A stretch of DNA of 64,000 nucleotides from JAMXLO01 sp963818775 (GTDB lineage Bacteria; Pseudomonadota; Alphaproteobacteria; Acetobacterales; Acetobacteraceae): contig CAWFUF010000022.1 in the NCBI GenBank assembly GCA_963818775.1, positions 1 through 64,000 on the forward strand. The letters are read 5' to 3'. The notes under the pieces were generated by a model, which saw nothing but the letters and a program-made list of their open reading frames with translations, was not told where the DNA came from and did not search any database. Both the position numbers and the translations under genes were made by a program. This document shows positions 17,280 through 25,609 of the stretch, in pieces. The stretch's first letter is position 1, and each line of letters starts with the position of its first letter.

Positions 17280-17845
17280 GCATCGGCACGGCGGTGTCCT
17301 CTGGCCTGCACGCGGCTTGGTTGTTGGCGCGTGGGCGGGCGGAGGGGGTCCAGTACGTCGAGGCTGACATGGGCGGCGCGGCGCGCAGCTTCTGGGCTGC
17401 CGCGATATGCCTGCCGGCATTCGTCTGCCTGCGACTGCTGGCCTGGACGAGCGGGGGCATGCCGCCGCGCGCGGCGCATGTGTTCGCGCTAGACCTGCTG
17501 TCCTATGGCATCGGCTGGTGCGGGTTTGCTGTGCTGTCGCACCGGCTGGTTGGCGCGATGGGGTTGAGCGAGCGCTGGCCGCGCTGCATCGCGCTCTGGA
17601 ACTGGTGCAACGTGGTGCAGTACCTGCTGCTGGTGGTGTTCAGCATTCCGGGGCTGCTGGGCGCGCCGGCGCCGCTCGACCAGGCGGCGCAGCTTGTCGG
17701 GCTCGGCTGGGCGCTTTGGCTCGAATGGTTCGTCTTTCGACTGACGTTGGGCATTGGGTTCGCCGCGGCGGCTGGGCTGGTGGTGCTGGATGTGGCGATC
17801 GGCGTGCTGCTCGCTGCGGTTGGAGTGACGCTCGCCGGCGGATAG
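17276..17845 (+). CDS. hypothetical membrane protein (second of tandem pair)
   Basis: 189 residues from a GTG overlapping the previous stop. About four hydrophobic segments, with LARGRAEGVQYVEADM near the start, WNWCNVVQYLLLVVFSIPG in the middle and LWLEWFVFRLTLGIGF near the end. These match the layout of the gene before it. The frame is open far upstream, but the GTG is chosen because of the paralogy and the coupling overlap. Last gene of the dapD-dapE unit. Function unknown. Confidence 0.75.
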   Translation: MSIGTAVSSGLHAAWLLARGRAEGVQYVEADMGGAARSFWAAAICLPAFVCLRLLAWTSGGMPPRAAHVFALDLLSYGIGWCGFAVLSHRLVGAMGLSERWPRCIALWNWCNVVQYLLLVVFSIPGLLGAPAPLDQAAQLVGLGWALWLEWFVFRLTLGIGFAAAAGLVVLDVAIGVLLAAVGVTLAGG

Positions 17846-18012
17846 GGCAGCCGTGCGTTTCGGTATCACGTTGCTTTGTGGCAAGACGTTTCGGATCTGG
17901 TGTTCCTGTCTCGTTCCGGGCGGCTTTTACCCAAGAGGCAAGAGCTGAGTCTTGCTGCCTGCACACATCAGGATTACTCGGCTCTGTCGGAAGATTTCCA
18001 GCCAGGACCCGC

Positions 18013-19023
18013 ATGCTTTCCCAGTTCGAGCGCTACCCCCTGACCTTCGGTCCTTCGCCGATCGAACATTTGTCCCGTCTCACCAAACACCTCGGCGGCG
18101 CAGTGGAGATCTACGCCAAGCGTGAGGACTGTAATTCGGGCCTGGCGTTCGGTGGCAACAAGCTGCGCAAGCTTGAGTACATCGTGCCGGATGCGATCGC
18201 CTCCAACGCCGATACGCTGGTCTCCATCGGTGGGGTGCAGTCCAATCACACACGCATGGTCGCGGCGGTGGCGGCGAAGCTCGGCATGAAATGCCTGCTG
18301 ATACAGGAAAGCTGGGTGCCGCATGAGGACGCGGTCTACGACCGGGTGGGAAACATCATGCTGTCGCGCATCATGGGCGCCGAGACCCGCATGGTAGACG
18401 CCGGCTTCGACATCGGTATTCGCGACAGCTGGAAGGCGGCACTCGACGAGGTGCGCGCCAAGGGCGGCAAGCCTTACGCCATTCCAGCCGGCGCATCGGT
18501 GCACAAGTTCGGCGGTCTGGGTTATGTCGGCTTCGCTGAGGAAGTGCGGGCGCAGGAGGCGATGATGGGCCTGCGCTTCGACTATATCGTCGTGTGCACT
18601 GTCACCGGCTCGACGCACGCGGGCATGGTGGTGGGCTTCGCGGCGGACGGACGCGAGCGCAACGTCATCGGCATCGACGCCTCCGGCACCCCGGCGCAGA
18701 CCAAGGCGCAGGTTCTCGAAATAGCACAGAACACTGCTGTCCTTGTGGGCGGCAGGGACATCGTTGCGGGCGATATCGTTCTGCTGGAGGACTACGCCTA
18801 CCCCTGCTACGGCGTGCCGTCGAAGGAGACGCTGGAGGCGATCCGTCTCTCAGCGCGTATCGAGGGCATGATCACAGACCCGGTCTACGAAGGAAAGTCG
18901 ATGCAGGGCTTGATCGATCTGATCCGGAACGGATTCTTTCCCAAGGGCGTTAAGGTGCTCTACGCGCATCTTGGGGGCGGTCCCGCGCTGAACGGGTACG
19001 GATACACGTTCCGGAATGGGTGA
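18013..19023 (+). CDS. acdS: 1-aminocyclopropane-1-carboxylate (ACC) deaminase
   Basis: 336 residues, PLP enzyme of the tryptophan synthase beta fold, converting ACC (the plant ethylene precursor) to 2-oxobutyrate and ammonia. The PLP lysine motif GGNKLRKLEY and AKREDCNSGLAFGGN are present. The residues that separate true ACC deaminases from D-cysteine desulfhydrases are conserved: Tyr292 and Glu293 in VYEGKSM and Leu320 in AHLGG, equivalent to Tyr294/Glu295/Leu322 of the Pseudomonas enzyme. The start is the ATG at 18013, although the frame is open further upstream. No Lrp-type regulator gene (acdR) is adjacent. Confidence 0.92.
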   Translation: MLSQFERYPLTFGPSPIEHLSRLTKHLGGAVEIYAKREDCNSGLAFGGNKLRKLEYIVPDAIASNADTLVSIGGVQSNHTRMVAAVAAKLGMKCLLIQESWVPHEDAVYDRVGNIMLSRIMGAETRMVDAGFDIGIRDSWKAALDEVRAKGGKPYAIPAGASVHKFGGLGYVGFAEEVRAQEAMMGLRFDYIVVCTVTGSTHAGMVVGFAADGRERNVIGIDASGTPAQTKAQVLEIAQNTAVLVGGRDIVAGDIVLLEDYAYPCYGVPSKETLEAIRLSARIEGMITDPVYEGKSMQGLIDLIRNGFFPKGVKVLYAHLGGGPALNGYGYTFRNG

Positions 19024-19174
19024 GCTGATTCTGATCACGTTTGCCGGCGAAGACTAACTGCGAATTTAAGGAACTAAATCCGTCTTTAATCGAAATGTCG
19101 AGCCGACGTCCATACGTCAGCCTTGTCTTGAGGACAGGGCGTCTTCCGGGCATTGGACCGAAAAGGATATACTG

Positions 19175-19438
19175 ATGAAGACGATACTTCTGGCCGCCGC
19201 CGCGATGCTTTGCATCGGAGTGGGCGTAGCCTACGCGGAAGCGGGAGATGATGAGGGCGGAACGATCGCCAACACGTTTTTCACCGAGCTTCCTGGGGTG
19301 GTTGCCACGGCCCCTGGGGCGCCGGCCAACAACGTGGTTGTGAACGGCTCCCAGTCCACGACCCAACCCACCGCCACCTCTTCGGCTGCACCCTCCGCCG
19401 CCACCGCCACCGCGGGGACACGTTCCAGCGGCAGCTGA
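19175..19438 (+). CDS. small secreted low-complexity protein
   Basis: 87 residues with a clear signal peptide (MKTILLAAAAMLCIGVGVAYA, cleavage after AYA). The mature part is short and Thr/Ala/Ser-rich (TQPTATSSAAPSAATATAGT). The ATG at 19175 has AAAGGA upstream. No known domain; possibly periplasmic or surface-exposed. The 151-base upstream region holds its promoter but I see no clear regulator site. Confidence 0.65.
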   Translation: MKTILLAAAAMLCIGVGVAYAEAGDDEGGTIANTFFTELPGVVATAPGAPANNVVVNGSQSTTQPTATSSAAPSAATATAGTRSSGS

Positions 19439-19453
19439 CGGTCCTAACAGCGC

Positions 19454-19484
19454 AACCCGGGCCGGCGAAGTGCTGGCTCGGTTT
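19454..19484. terminator. stem-loop between convergent genes
   Basis: AACCCGGGCCGGC (19454-19466) can pair, with G-T wobbles, with GCTGGCTCGGTTT (19472-19484). It lies between the stop of the secreted-protein gene and the stop of the histidine kinase gene, which converge. A short T run (GGTTT) follows on the plus strand, so it may terminate both transcripts. Confidence 0.4.
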
Positions 19485-20841
19485 ACGCTGAATAGCAGGT
19501 GATTTCGATGCGGCAGCCGGGACCGTCGATGATCGCCAGCCGGAATCCGTGCAGCTTTACGATCGCGGCGACGAGGCTGAGGCCAAGCCCAACTCCAACG
19601 GCGTGACGGCTTCTGTCTGAGCGGAAGAACCGGGTGAACACGGTGTCTCGTTCTGTGTAGCGGATGCCTGGCCCGGTATCCTCAACGCGTAACACGGGTC
19701 CCTCAGGACGTTGTAGCAGACGAATCGCGACGGAACCGTGCGCCGGCGTGAACTTGACGGCGTTGTCGACCAGATTTGCCACGGCCTCGAGCAGCAGATC
19801 GTGATCGCCAGACACTGGAGCAGCGTTCGTCAAATCAAGCTGTAGCGACACGCCTTTGTCCTCGGCGATCGGATGATAAAGCTCATGCACGGCTCGCAGG
19901 ATTTCGGCGAGCTGAACGGTGGCCATTCCGGCATGCCGGCGACTGTGGTCGATCTCGGCAATGCGCAAGAGCGCGGTGATGATCGCCAATGACTGATCGA
20001 GCCCGGCTATCGCGCGATCCGTAGCTATGGACAGGTCCTGAAGTGTCAGCGCGTTGTCACGCCCGCGCTCCAGAATCGCTCGAACGCGGGTCAACGGTGT
20101 GCGCAGATCATGTGCGATGTCGTCGCCTACGCTCGATAGTTCGCCGACCAGATGTTCGATCTGATCGAGCATGCCATTGACGATCGTGGCCAGCCGATTG
20201 AGCGGATCGTCATAGCCGCCGACCGGCAGCCGTTCCTTGAGATCGCCACCGACAACAAGCTGGACCTGGCGGTTCATCTCATCGATCCGCCGCTGTGCAC
20301 GCTTGCTGAGCCAGGTTCCCGTCAGGAGAGCCAGACAGACCGCCGGAAGCAGGCCGAGCCCGAGGGAACGGGCCACAACCTGGCCGATCTGACGCACATC
20401 ACCGGCATCGTGGCCAATCAGAAGGATGTCGCCGGACGGTAGCCGACCGGCGATAACGCGGGCGGTCTGCAACTCGCGCCCTCGAATATCCACGCGCACC
20501 AGCTTGATGGTATGTGGCGTATCGTCGATCAGCAGCCCCGGTGGCATTGCTTGGACATTCCCCGCGATCGGCACATTGTCCGACCCGAAGAGCTCCGCCA
20601 ATTTGACCCGGCGGGGGTCTTCTACCAGGTGCTGCATGACAAACTTCAGCTCCTGGTCGCGCGCAGCGGCATTGTTCAGCCGTGCATCCGCTATGATGAT
20701 GGCGTCGAGGTTCTCGGTCAGGTAGGTTGCGGTCTGCCAGTAGACGAAGCCGAACAGCAGCAGTGTGCAAACGCCGAATGCACCCGCCACAGCCAGTGCC
20801 CAGCGAACGGTGGTTGAATGAACGAACTCAGGCAGGCGCAC
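19483..20841 (-). CDS. sensor histidine kinase (HAMP-HisKA-HATPase)
   Basis: 452 residues from the GTG at 20841; an alternative GTG at 20868 would overlap the regulator gene more. Two transmembrane segments (about 12-34 and 156-178) flank a periplasmic sensor of about 120 residues. A HAMP-like linker follows. The H-box AHDLRTPL has phospho-acceptor His near 244. The N-box NLVDNAVKF, the G1 box DTGPGI and the G2 box GVGLGLSLV give an intact ATPase. Overlaps the response regulator gene by about 14 bases, so the pair is one two-component system. Signal unknown. Confidence 0.9.
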   Translation of the reverse strand: MRLPEFVHSTTVRWALAVAGAFGVCTLLLFGFVYWQTATYLTENLDAIIIADARLNNAAARDQELKFVMQHLVEDPRRVKLAELFGSDNVPIAGNVQAMPPGLLIDDTPHTIKLVRVDIRGRELQTARVIAGRLPSGDILLIGHDAGDVRQIGQVVARSLGLGLLPAVCLALLTGTWLSKRAQRRIDEMNRQVQLVVGGDLKERLPVGGYDDPLNRLATIVNGMLDQIEHLVGELSSVGDDIAHDLRTPLTRVRAILERGRDNALTLQDLSIATDRAIAGLDQSLAIITALLRIAEIDHSRRHAGMATVQLAEILRAVHELYHPIAEDKGVSLQLDLTNAAPVSGDHDLLLEAVANLVDNAVKFTPAHGSVAIRLLQRPEGPVLRVEDTGPGIRYTERDTVFTRFFRSDRSRHAVGVGLGLSLVAAIVKLHGFRLAIIDGPGCRIEITCYSA

Positions 20842-21505
20842 GCAACATAAACCCCGAACCGCGCACACTCAGGATCATTGGCGGTTCATCTGGAGCATCC
20901 ACCTTGCGGCGTAGCCGGCCAATGTGCACGTCCACCAGATTGGTCTGCGGCACAAATCGGTAATTCCACACGTTTTCCAGCAACATGGCCCGTGTCAGAA
21001 CCTGTCCCTCGCGTCGCATCATGTATTCGAGCAACTGGAATTCGCGGGGCAGAAGTTCAAGCTCTCGCCGACCGCGGCAGGCCGTCCTTGCCAGCAGGTC
21101 CAATTCGAGGGGCCCGACGCGCAGAAAGGTCTCGCGCGGATCCCCAGGGCGGCGCAGCAATGCCTCCAATCTTGCGGCGAGCTCCGACAGCGCGAAGGGC
21201 TTCGCGAGATAGTCGTCGCCGCCAGCGCGCAGACCGCGGACACGATCATTCACCGCATTGAGAGCGCTGAGTACCAGGACGGGTGTCCTTATTCCCTCTC
21301 CCCGCAGTGTCTCAACGACACTGAGCCCGTCCAGTCCGGGGAGCATTCGGTCAACCACAAGGACGTCCCATCCGCCGGAGCGAGCACGCTGCAATCCCTC
21401 GGTCCCATCAGTTGCGCGATCCAGCATGTATCCCCGATCATTGAGCGCAGTGACGATCTCGTCCGCGGTTCCGTCGTCGTCTTCGATGACAAGCACTTTT
21501 GCCAA
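20828..21505 (-). CDS. OmpR-family response regulator
   Basis: 225 residues. The receiver domain has the acidic pair IEDDD, phospho-acceptor Asp52 (VLVVD) and the conserved Lys in LAKPF. The C-terminal winged helix shows LLPREFQLLEYMMRREGQ and VDVHIGRLRRKVD. The TTG at 21505 (MAKVLVIEDD) has GGAG six bases upstream; a GTG at 21517 is possible but lacks a ribosome site. Partner of the downstream histidine kinase. Confidence 0.92.
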   Translation of the reverse strand: MAKVLVIEDDDGTADEIVTALNDRGYMLDRATDGTEGLQRARSGGWDVLVVDRMLPGLDGLSVVETLRGEGIRTPVLVLSALNAVNDRVRGLRAGGDDYLAKPFALSELAARLEALLRRPGDPRETFLRVGPLELDLLARTACRGRRELELLPREFQLLEYMMRREGQVLTRAMLLENVWNYRFVPQTNLVDVHIGRLRRKVDAPDEPPMILSVRGSGFMLRAPA

Positions 21506-21572
21506 GGCGCGCTCCACTTCGAACCGAAGTACTGCATGTTAGGTCGTTCAAGGCATGTCACCAACCCAGTGA

Positions 21573-22340
21573 TCAGGTCGTCGCGGAAAATGGATCGCCT
21601 TGATATCGCACTGCGGTCAGGCACAGACCATCCGCCGGCGCGGTTGGACCGGCCGCCGAACGGTCACGCGCCGTCAGTGCCGCGGCGACGCGATCCACCG
21701 GCCAGCTTCCGTCGCCGACCAGCTTCAGTGTTCCCACCATGTTGCGCACTTGGTGGTGCAGAAAGCTGCGCGCCGTGGCGACGATCTCGATGATGTCGCC
21801 GTTGCGCTCCACATCGAGGCGATCGAGCGTGCGCAGCGGGCTGTTGGCCTGGCACGCGGCGGCGCGGAACGAGGAGAAGTCGTGCCTGCCGAGCAGGCTC
21901 TGGGCCGCACGATGCATGGTATCGGCGTCGAGTTCGGCGGCCACATGCCAGACGCGGCCGACCAGCAGTGCAGGGCGGGCACGGCGGTTCAGGATGCGGT
22001 AACGGTAGGTCCGGCCGATGGCCGAGAAGCGCGCGTTCCAGCCGTCGGGGGCCGGGGCGACATCCAGCACGACCACGGGATACGGCTTCATGTGGTAGTT
22101 CAGCGCATCGCGGACCTTCGCGGCCACGAGCGTATCGGGCAGGTGGAGCTGAGCGACCTGAGCCGAGGCATGTACGCCCGCGTCAGTGCGGCCCGCGACG
22201 GTGCTGACTATCGGCGCGCCGTGGCTCAGCTTGGAAGCTGCGGACTCCAGCACTTCCTGGACAGACAGACCGGTGGACTGGCGCTGCCAGCCAACGAATG
22301 GGGCGCCGTCGTACTCCAGTCGGAGGGCCCACCGGGTCAT
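21573..22340 (-). CDS. truA: tRNA pseudouridine(38-40) synthase TruA
   Basis: 255 residues. Isomerises uridines 38-40 in the tRNA anticodon stem-loop. Catalytic Asp53 lies in GRTDAGVHA. Other family motifs are WQRQ, NARFSAIGRTYRYRI and FLHHQVRNMVGTL. The start is the ATG at 22340 (MTRWALRLEYDG). It is 133 bases downstream of fmt, with a G/C-rich palindrome between. def, fmt and truA lie in the same order on the minus strand. Confidence 0.95.
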   Translation of the reverse strand: MTRWALRLEYDGAPFVGWQRQSTGLSVQEVLESAASKLSHGAPIVSTVAGRTDAGVHASAQVAQLHLPDTLVAAKVRDALNYHMKPYPVVVLDVAPAPDGWNARFSAIGRTYRYRILNRRARPALLVGRVWHVAAELDADTMHRAAQSLLGRHDFSSFRAAACQANSPLRTLDRLDVERNGDIIEIVATARSFLHHQVRNMVGTLKLVGDGSWPVDRVAAALTARDRSAAGPTAPADGLCLTAVRYQGDPFSATT

Positions 22341-22410
22341 TGTTGGGTGATGAAACCCGGGTAGACACTTCCCCTCCCCATCCGGGAGGCGGTTAGGGGA
22401 CGGTCCGCGG

Positions 22411-22450
22411 CCTCCTCCCCCCGGCCGCCTCCCGCGAGGGGTGGGGGAGG
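22411..22450. repeat. C/G-run palindrome, copy 1 of 3
   Basis: Begins CCTCCTCCCCCC, contains GCCTCCCGCGAGGGG and ends GGGGGAGG, so the ends can pair. Copies with the same core occur at 31506-31542 and 50742-50780. A further short C-rich/GGGA palindrome precedes it at 22371-22400. It lies between truA and fmt, transcribed in the same direction, and may form a hairpin in the mRNA. Confidence 0.65.
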
Positions 22451-22473
22451 TTCTTGGTCCTGGGTGCGGGTGG

Positions 22474-23382
22474 TCATCCGCCCAGCATCGTTCCCGCGGG
22501 GACTCGATGGCCCCGCAGGAAGGCATCGGCTGTCATGACGGGGCGGCCGCCCAACTGGACTCGTGCCAGACGAAGTGCCTCGGCACCACACGCAATAGTC
22601 AGCTGATCGTCCAGCACCGCACCAGGCGGCCCAGACCCCGACACTGGCTGGACCGCCAGCACCTTCAGCACCGCCCCGTGCAGGGTCGTGAACGCGCCTG
22701 GCCAGGGATTGAATGCACGGACCTGCCGTTCGATCGCCGCGGCGTCGCGTGCCCAGTCGATATGGCCCGCTGCACGCGTCAACTTGGGCGCATAGGTCAC
22801 ACCGTGGTCCGGCTGTGGCACAGGCACCGGCTGCTCGTTCAGCGCGCGCAAGATCAGCCGCGCGCCCAATTCGGCAAGCGTGTCGTGCAGTTCCGCCGCG
22901 GTTGTGGCCGCGCTGATCGGAACCGCCTGCCGCAGCAGCATCGGGCCGGTGTCCAGCCCCGCATCCATCTGCATGATGGTGACGCCGGTCTGGGCGTCAC
23001 CGGCGAGCACCGCGGCCTGAATCGGCGCGGCTCCCCGCCAGCGGGGCAGAAGGCTGGCGTGAATGTTCAGGCAGCCACGGCGTGGCGTCGTCAGCATCGC
23101 CTGCGGCAGGATCAGTCCATACGCCGCCACCACGGCCGCATCGAGGCCAAGCGACGCGAAAGCCGTCTGTTCGGCCGGCTCGCCGCGGAGTCGCGCAGGC
23201 GTCTGAACTGGCAGGCGCAGCCGCTCAGCTTCCAACTGCACGGGGCAAGATCGCAGCGTATAGCCTCGCCCGGCCGGTTTGGGGGATTGACAATACACCG
23301 CGGCAATCTCGTGTCCGGTCGCGTGCAGCGCCCGCAGCGCCGGAACGGCGAAGTCCGGGCTACCCATGAAAGCGAGGCGCAT
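22474..23382 (-). CDS. fmt: methionyl-tRNA formyltransferase
   Basis: 302 residues. Formylates initiator Met-tRNA. Active-site residues Asn106, His108 (LNIHASLLPRWRGAAPI) and Asp144 (DAGLDTG) are in place. It starts MRLAFMGSPDFAVPAL. Four bases after def, so def-fmt is an operon, the usual pairing of formylation and deformylation. Confidence 0.96.
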   Translation of the reverse strand: MRLAFMGSPDFAVPALRALHATGHEIAAVYCQSPKPAGRGYTLRSCPVQLEAERLRLPVQTPARLRGEPAEQTAFASLGLDAAVVAAYGLILPQAMLTTPRRGCLNIHASLLPRWRGAAPIQAAVLAGDAQTGVTIMQMDAGLDTGPMLLRQAVPISAATTAAELHDTLAELGARLILRALNEQPVPVPQPDHGVTYAPKLTRAAGHIDWARDAAAIERQVRAFNPWPGAFTTLHGAVLKVLAVQPVSGSGPPGAVLDDQLTIACGAEALRLARVQLGGRPVMTADAFLRGHRVPAGTMLGG

Positions 23383-23386
23383 GGCG

Positions 23387-23932
23387 CTACATGGCCTCAG
23401 TGCGCTTTTGGCGAAGCTCCTTGGCCAGCCGGCGCAGGATCATGTTGCGCTTCAGCGCCGAGAGGTGATCGACGAACAGTATGCCGTCCAGATGGTCGAT
23501 CTCGTGCTGCAGACAGGCCGCCAGCAGTCCCTCCGCGTCGATCCGCCGCTTCGCCCCCTCTGCGTCCGCGTAGCGCACCGTCACGCGGGCCGGCCGCGTC
23601 ACGTCGGCATACTGGCCGGGCAGCGACAGGCAGCCTTCCTCGCGCGTCGCCTCCTCCTGGCTGCGCGCCATCACCTCGGGGTTGATTAGCACGATCGGCG
23701 ACGACTTTTCGTCCTGCATCAGATCGACGACAGCGAAGCGCAATCCAACGCCCACCTGTGGCGCGGCGAGCCCGATGCCAGGGGCGCGGTACATCGTCGC
23801 GAACATGCGCGGCACCAGCGTGCGCACCTGTTCCATGTCGCTGGGGCCGACTGGTCTCGCCCGCGCCTTCAGGATCGGGTCGGGCACGACCAGGATCGGC
23901 AGGGTCTCCACCGTCGCGTTCATGTCGCGCAT
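23387..23932 (-). CDS. def: peptide deformylase
   Basis: 181 residues. Metallo-enzyme that removes the formyl group from nascent proteins. All three motifs are intact: GIGLAAPQ, EGCLSLPG and HEIDHLDG. The start at 23932 (MRDMNATVE) or three codons later is equally plausible. Upstream of fmt in the same transcript. Confidence 0.96.
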   Translation of the reverse strand: MRDMNATVETLPILVVPDPILKARARPVGPSDMEQVRTLVPRMFATMYRAPGIGLAAPQVGVGLRFAVVDLMQDEKSSPIVLINPEVMARSQEEATREEGCLSLPGQYADVTRPARVTVRYADAEGAKRRIDAEGLLAACLQHEIDHLDGILFVDHLSALKRNMILRRLAKELRQKRTEAM

Positions 23933-24057
23933 GTAGCGGTGCCCTCAGGCTCGATCAACGCCCGGCCCCCTTGCAACCGCCACCGCCACTGCCAAAATTG
24001 TCGTTTGCCGGAATGCCGCTATGGGTTCCGGCGACGCTTCGCTCCAAGGAGGAGGCT

Positions 24058-24531
24058 ATGACTACGAGGATGTTCACCTCGCCACTGTTCCTGGGCTTTG
24101 ACCATCTCGAGCAGATGCTCGAGCGGGCGTCGAAGTCATCTTCTGACGGCTATCCGCCGTATAATATCGAGCAGACCAGCCCGTCGGGGCTGCGCATCAC
24201 GCTCGCGGTTGCCGGATTCACTATGGATGACCTGCAAATTACCCAGGAAGACAACCAGTTGGTAATACGCGGGCGTCAGACTGAGGATGACCAAGAACGC
24301 GTGTTCCTGCACCGCGGGATCGCGGCGCGGCAGTTCCAGCGGGCCTTCGTGCTCGCAGAAGGGATCGAGGTGAAGGGTGCTTGGCTCGACAATGGGCTCT
24401 TGCATATTGACCTTGTTCGGCCGCAGCCCGAAGCACGCGTGAAGACGATCCAGATCAGCCGCGCCAACGGCAGTAATGGTCATGGCGGCGGAAAGCTCAG
24501 GATGGTCGATAGCAAACCTGGGCAGGAATAA
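24058..24531 (+). CDS. Hsp20/alpha-crystallin small heat-shock protein
   Basis: 157 residues. The alpha-crystallin domain (about 38-135) includes GLRITLAVAGFTMDDLQI, the beta-strand RQFQRAFVLAEGIEV, and GLLHIDLVRP in place of the more usual GVLTI. An ATP-independent chaperone that holds unfolding proteins. The ATG at 24058 follows a very strong ribosome site (AAGGAGGAGG). The frame is open further upstream but antisense to def. Followed by the DUF1150 gene, a pairing common in Alphaproteobacteria. Confidence 0.93.
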   Translation: MTTRMFTSPLFLGFDHLEQMLERASKSSSDGYPPYNIEQTSPSGLRITLAVAGFTMDDLQITQEDNQLVIRGRQTEDDQERVFLHRGIAARQFQRAFVLAEGIEVKGAWLDNGLLHIDLVRPQPEARVKTIQISRANGSNGHGGGKLRMVDSKPGQE

Positions 24532-24628
24532 GGCCTGCCCGGCCACGACGGCGCCGCAAAATGTGGGCCGGATCACCAAAAGGCGTCGGAGCTGCAGCAG
24601 CGGGCCGCCGCCAGGAAGGAGTACGACG

Positions 24629-24886
24629 ATGAATATCAATAGCATTCAGCAACCGGACGCGCAGGCGGTAATGGCTGCCCTGGTCGACATCCGTCACATT
24701 TCCACCGAACAGCTTGCGCAGCTTGGCCTTCAGCAGATCGCCTACGTAAAGCCGGTCGTCGTCAATGGGACCGCGGCGTACGCGATCCATGCCGCCGATG
24801 GCACGCCGATGGCGATTGCCGGGGAACTCGATCTGGCGGTCGCGGCGATCGTCCAACATGAGATGGTACCGGCACAGGTACACTGA
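24629..24886 (+). CDS. DUF1150 family protein
   Basis: 85 residues, small soluble protein of the DUF1150 family. It is typically encoded just after an Hsp20 gene in Alphaproteobacteria, as here. Core features: ISTEQLAQLGLQQIAYVKPV, then YAIHAADGTPMAIAG. The ATG at 24629 has GGAAGGAG upstream. Function not established; context implies the heat-stress response. Confidence 0.88.
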   Translation: MNINSIQQPDAQAVMAALVDIRHISTEQLAQLGLQQIAYVKPVVVNGTAAYAIHAADGTPMAIAGELDLAVAAIVQHEMVPAQVH

Positions 24887-24911
24887 CGGCCGCCTTTCTT
24901 TGCCCTCTTGC

Positions 24912-24940
24912 GCCAGGCCGTTCGGGACGCACGGCCTGGC
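24912..24940. terminator. perfect stem-loop between convergent DUF1150 and hpf genes
   Basis: GCCAGGCCGT (24912-24921) and ACGGCCTGGC (24931-24940) are perfect 10-base complements around a nine-base loop. It lies between two converging genes. Neither side has a clear T run, so Rho-independent termination is unproven; it may also protect 3' ends. Confidence 0.45.
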
Positions 24941-24974
24941 CTCGGCGGGCTCGGCAACGCGCAAGGGAAAGGGG

Positions 24975-25550
24975 TCACGGAGGCGTCGGATCGATCCAGC
25001 CTATGTTGCCGTCGCTGCGGCGGTACACTACGTTCAACTGGCCGGTCCCCGTGTTGCGGAACATCAGCACCGGCTGATCGGCGAGGTCCATTCGCATCAC
25101 TGCCTCGCTGACCGACAGCAGACTGATTTCGGTCGCTTGTTCAGCGATGACCGTGGCGTGCGTCTCGCCGTTTGCCATATCCGAAGCAGGCTCGGTTTCC
25201 TGCCGCAGTATATACTGTCGCGCCGCTTCGGGCCGTTCGCGGTTGGCGCTGTCGCGAGCATGCTCATTCATGCGCCGGCGATAGCGGCGCAGCCGCTTGG
25301 CGATGTGCTCGGCGGCGTCATCGAACGCGGTATTGGCGTCCGCCGCCTCCCCCTCGCCGCGGAGCGTCAACCCGCGACCGGCATGCACATTTATGTCACA
25401 GATAAAGAAGCTGCGCGCGCGACTGAACGTGACATGCGCCTCCAGCGCATGGTCGAAATATTTGCTGGATATGGCGTCCAGATGGTCTGTCACGCGAGTG
25501 CGAAGCGCGTCCGATAAGTCGATTTGCTTGCCCGAAACCGTGATCTGCAT
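24975..25550 (-). CDS. hpf: ribosome hibernation promoting factor, long form
   Basis: 191 residues. The N-terminal HPF/YfiA domain (about 1-100) carries QITVSGKQIDLSDALRTRV and SFFICDINVHAGRG. A linker and a C-terminal dimerisation domain follow (VLMFRNTGTGQLNVVYRRSDGNIGWI). The long form makes 100S ribosome dimers in one step. Located directly downstream of rpoN on the same strand, the classic proteobacterial rpoN-hpf order. Confidence 0.94.
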   Translation of the reverse strand: MQITVSGKQIDLSDALRTRVTDHLDAISSKYFDHALEAHVTFSRARSFFICDINVHAGRGLTLRGEGEAADANTAFDDAAEHIAKRLRRYRRRMNEHARDSANRERPEAARQYILRQETEPASDMANGETHATVIAEQATEISLLSVSEAVMRMDLADQPVLMFRNTGTGQLNVVYRRSDGNIGWIDPTPP

Positions 25551-25609
25551 CGTGCCTCTCCGCGTGCGTCCGTGAATGGGATGTGAATCCCTCGGCCCGA
25601 TTTCGAGAA

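Noticed and set aside
17407..18012. Upstream extension of acdS to 538 codons
   Set aside because: The added part overlaps the second membrane protein gene in another frame and is Arg/Ala-rich; the ATG at 18013 matches the family start.
18013..19023. D-cysteine desulfhydrase as identity of the PLP enzyme
   Set aside because: The diagnostic Glu293 and Leu320 of ACC deaminase are present instead of the Ser/Thr types.
19060..19110. EcfG-type general stress promoter (GGAAC...GTT)
   Set aside because: GGAAC is present near 19070, but the expected GTT at the right spacing is missing.
23941..24057. Sigma-32 heat-shock promoter or RNA thermometer upstream of hsp20
   Set aside because: CTTGCAA near 23971 is a weak -35 match and no convincing CCCCAT -10 or ROSE-like fold could be read.
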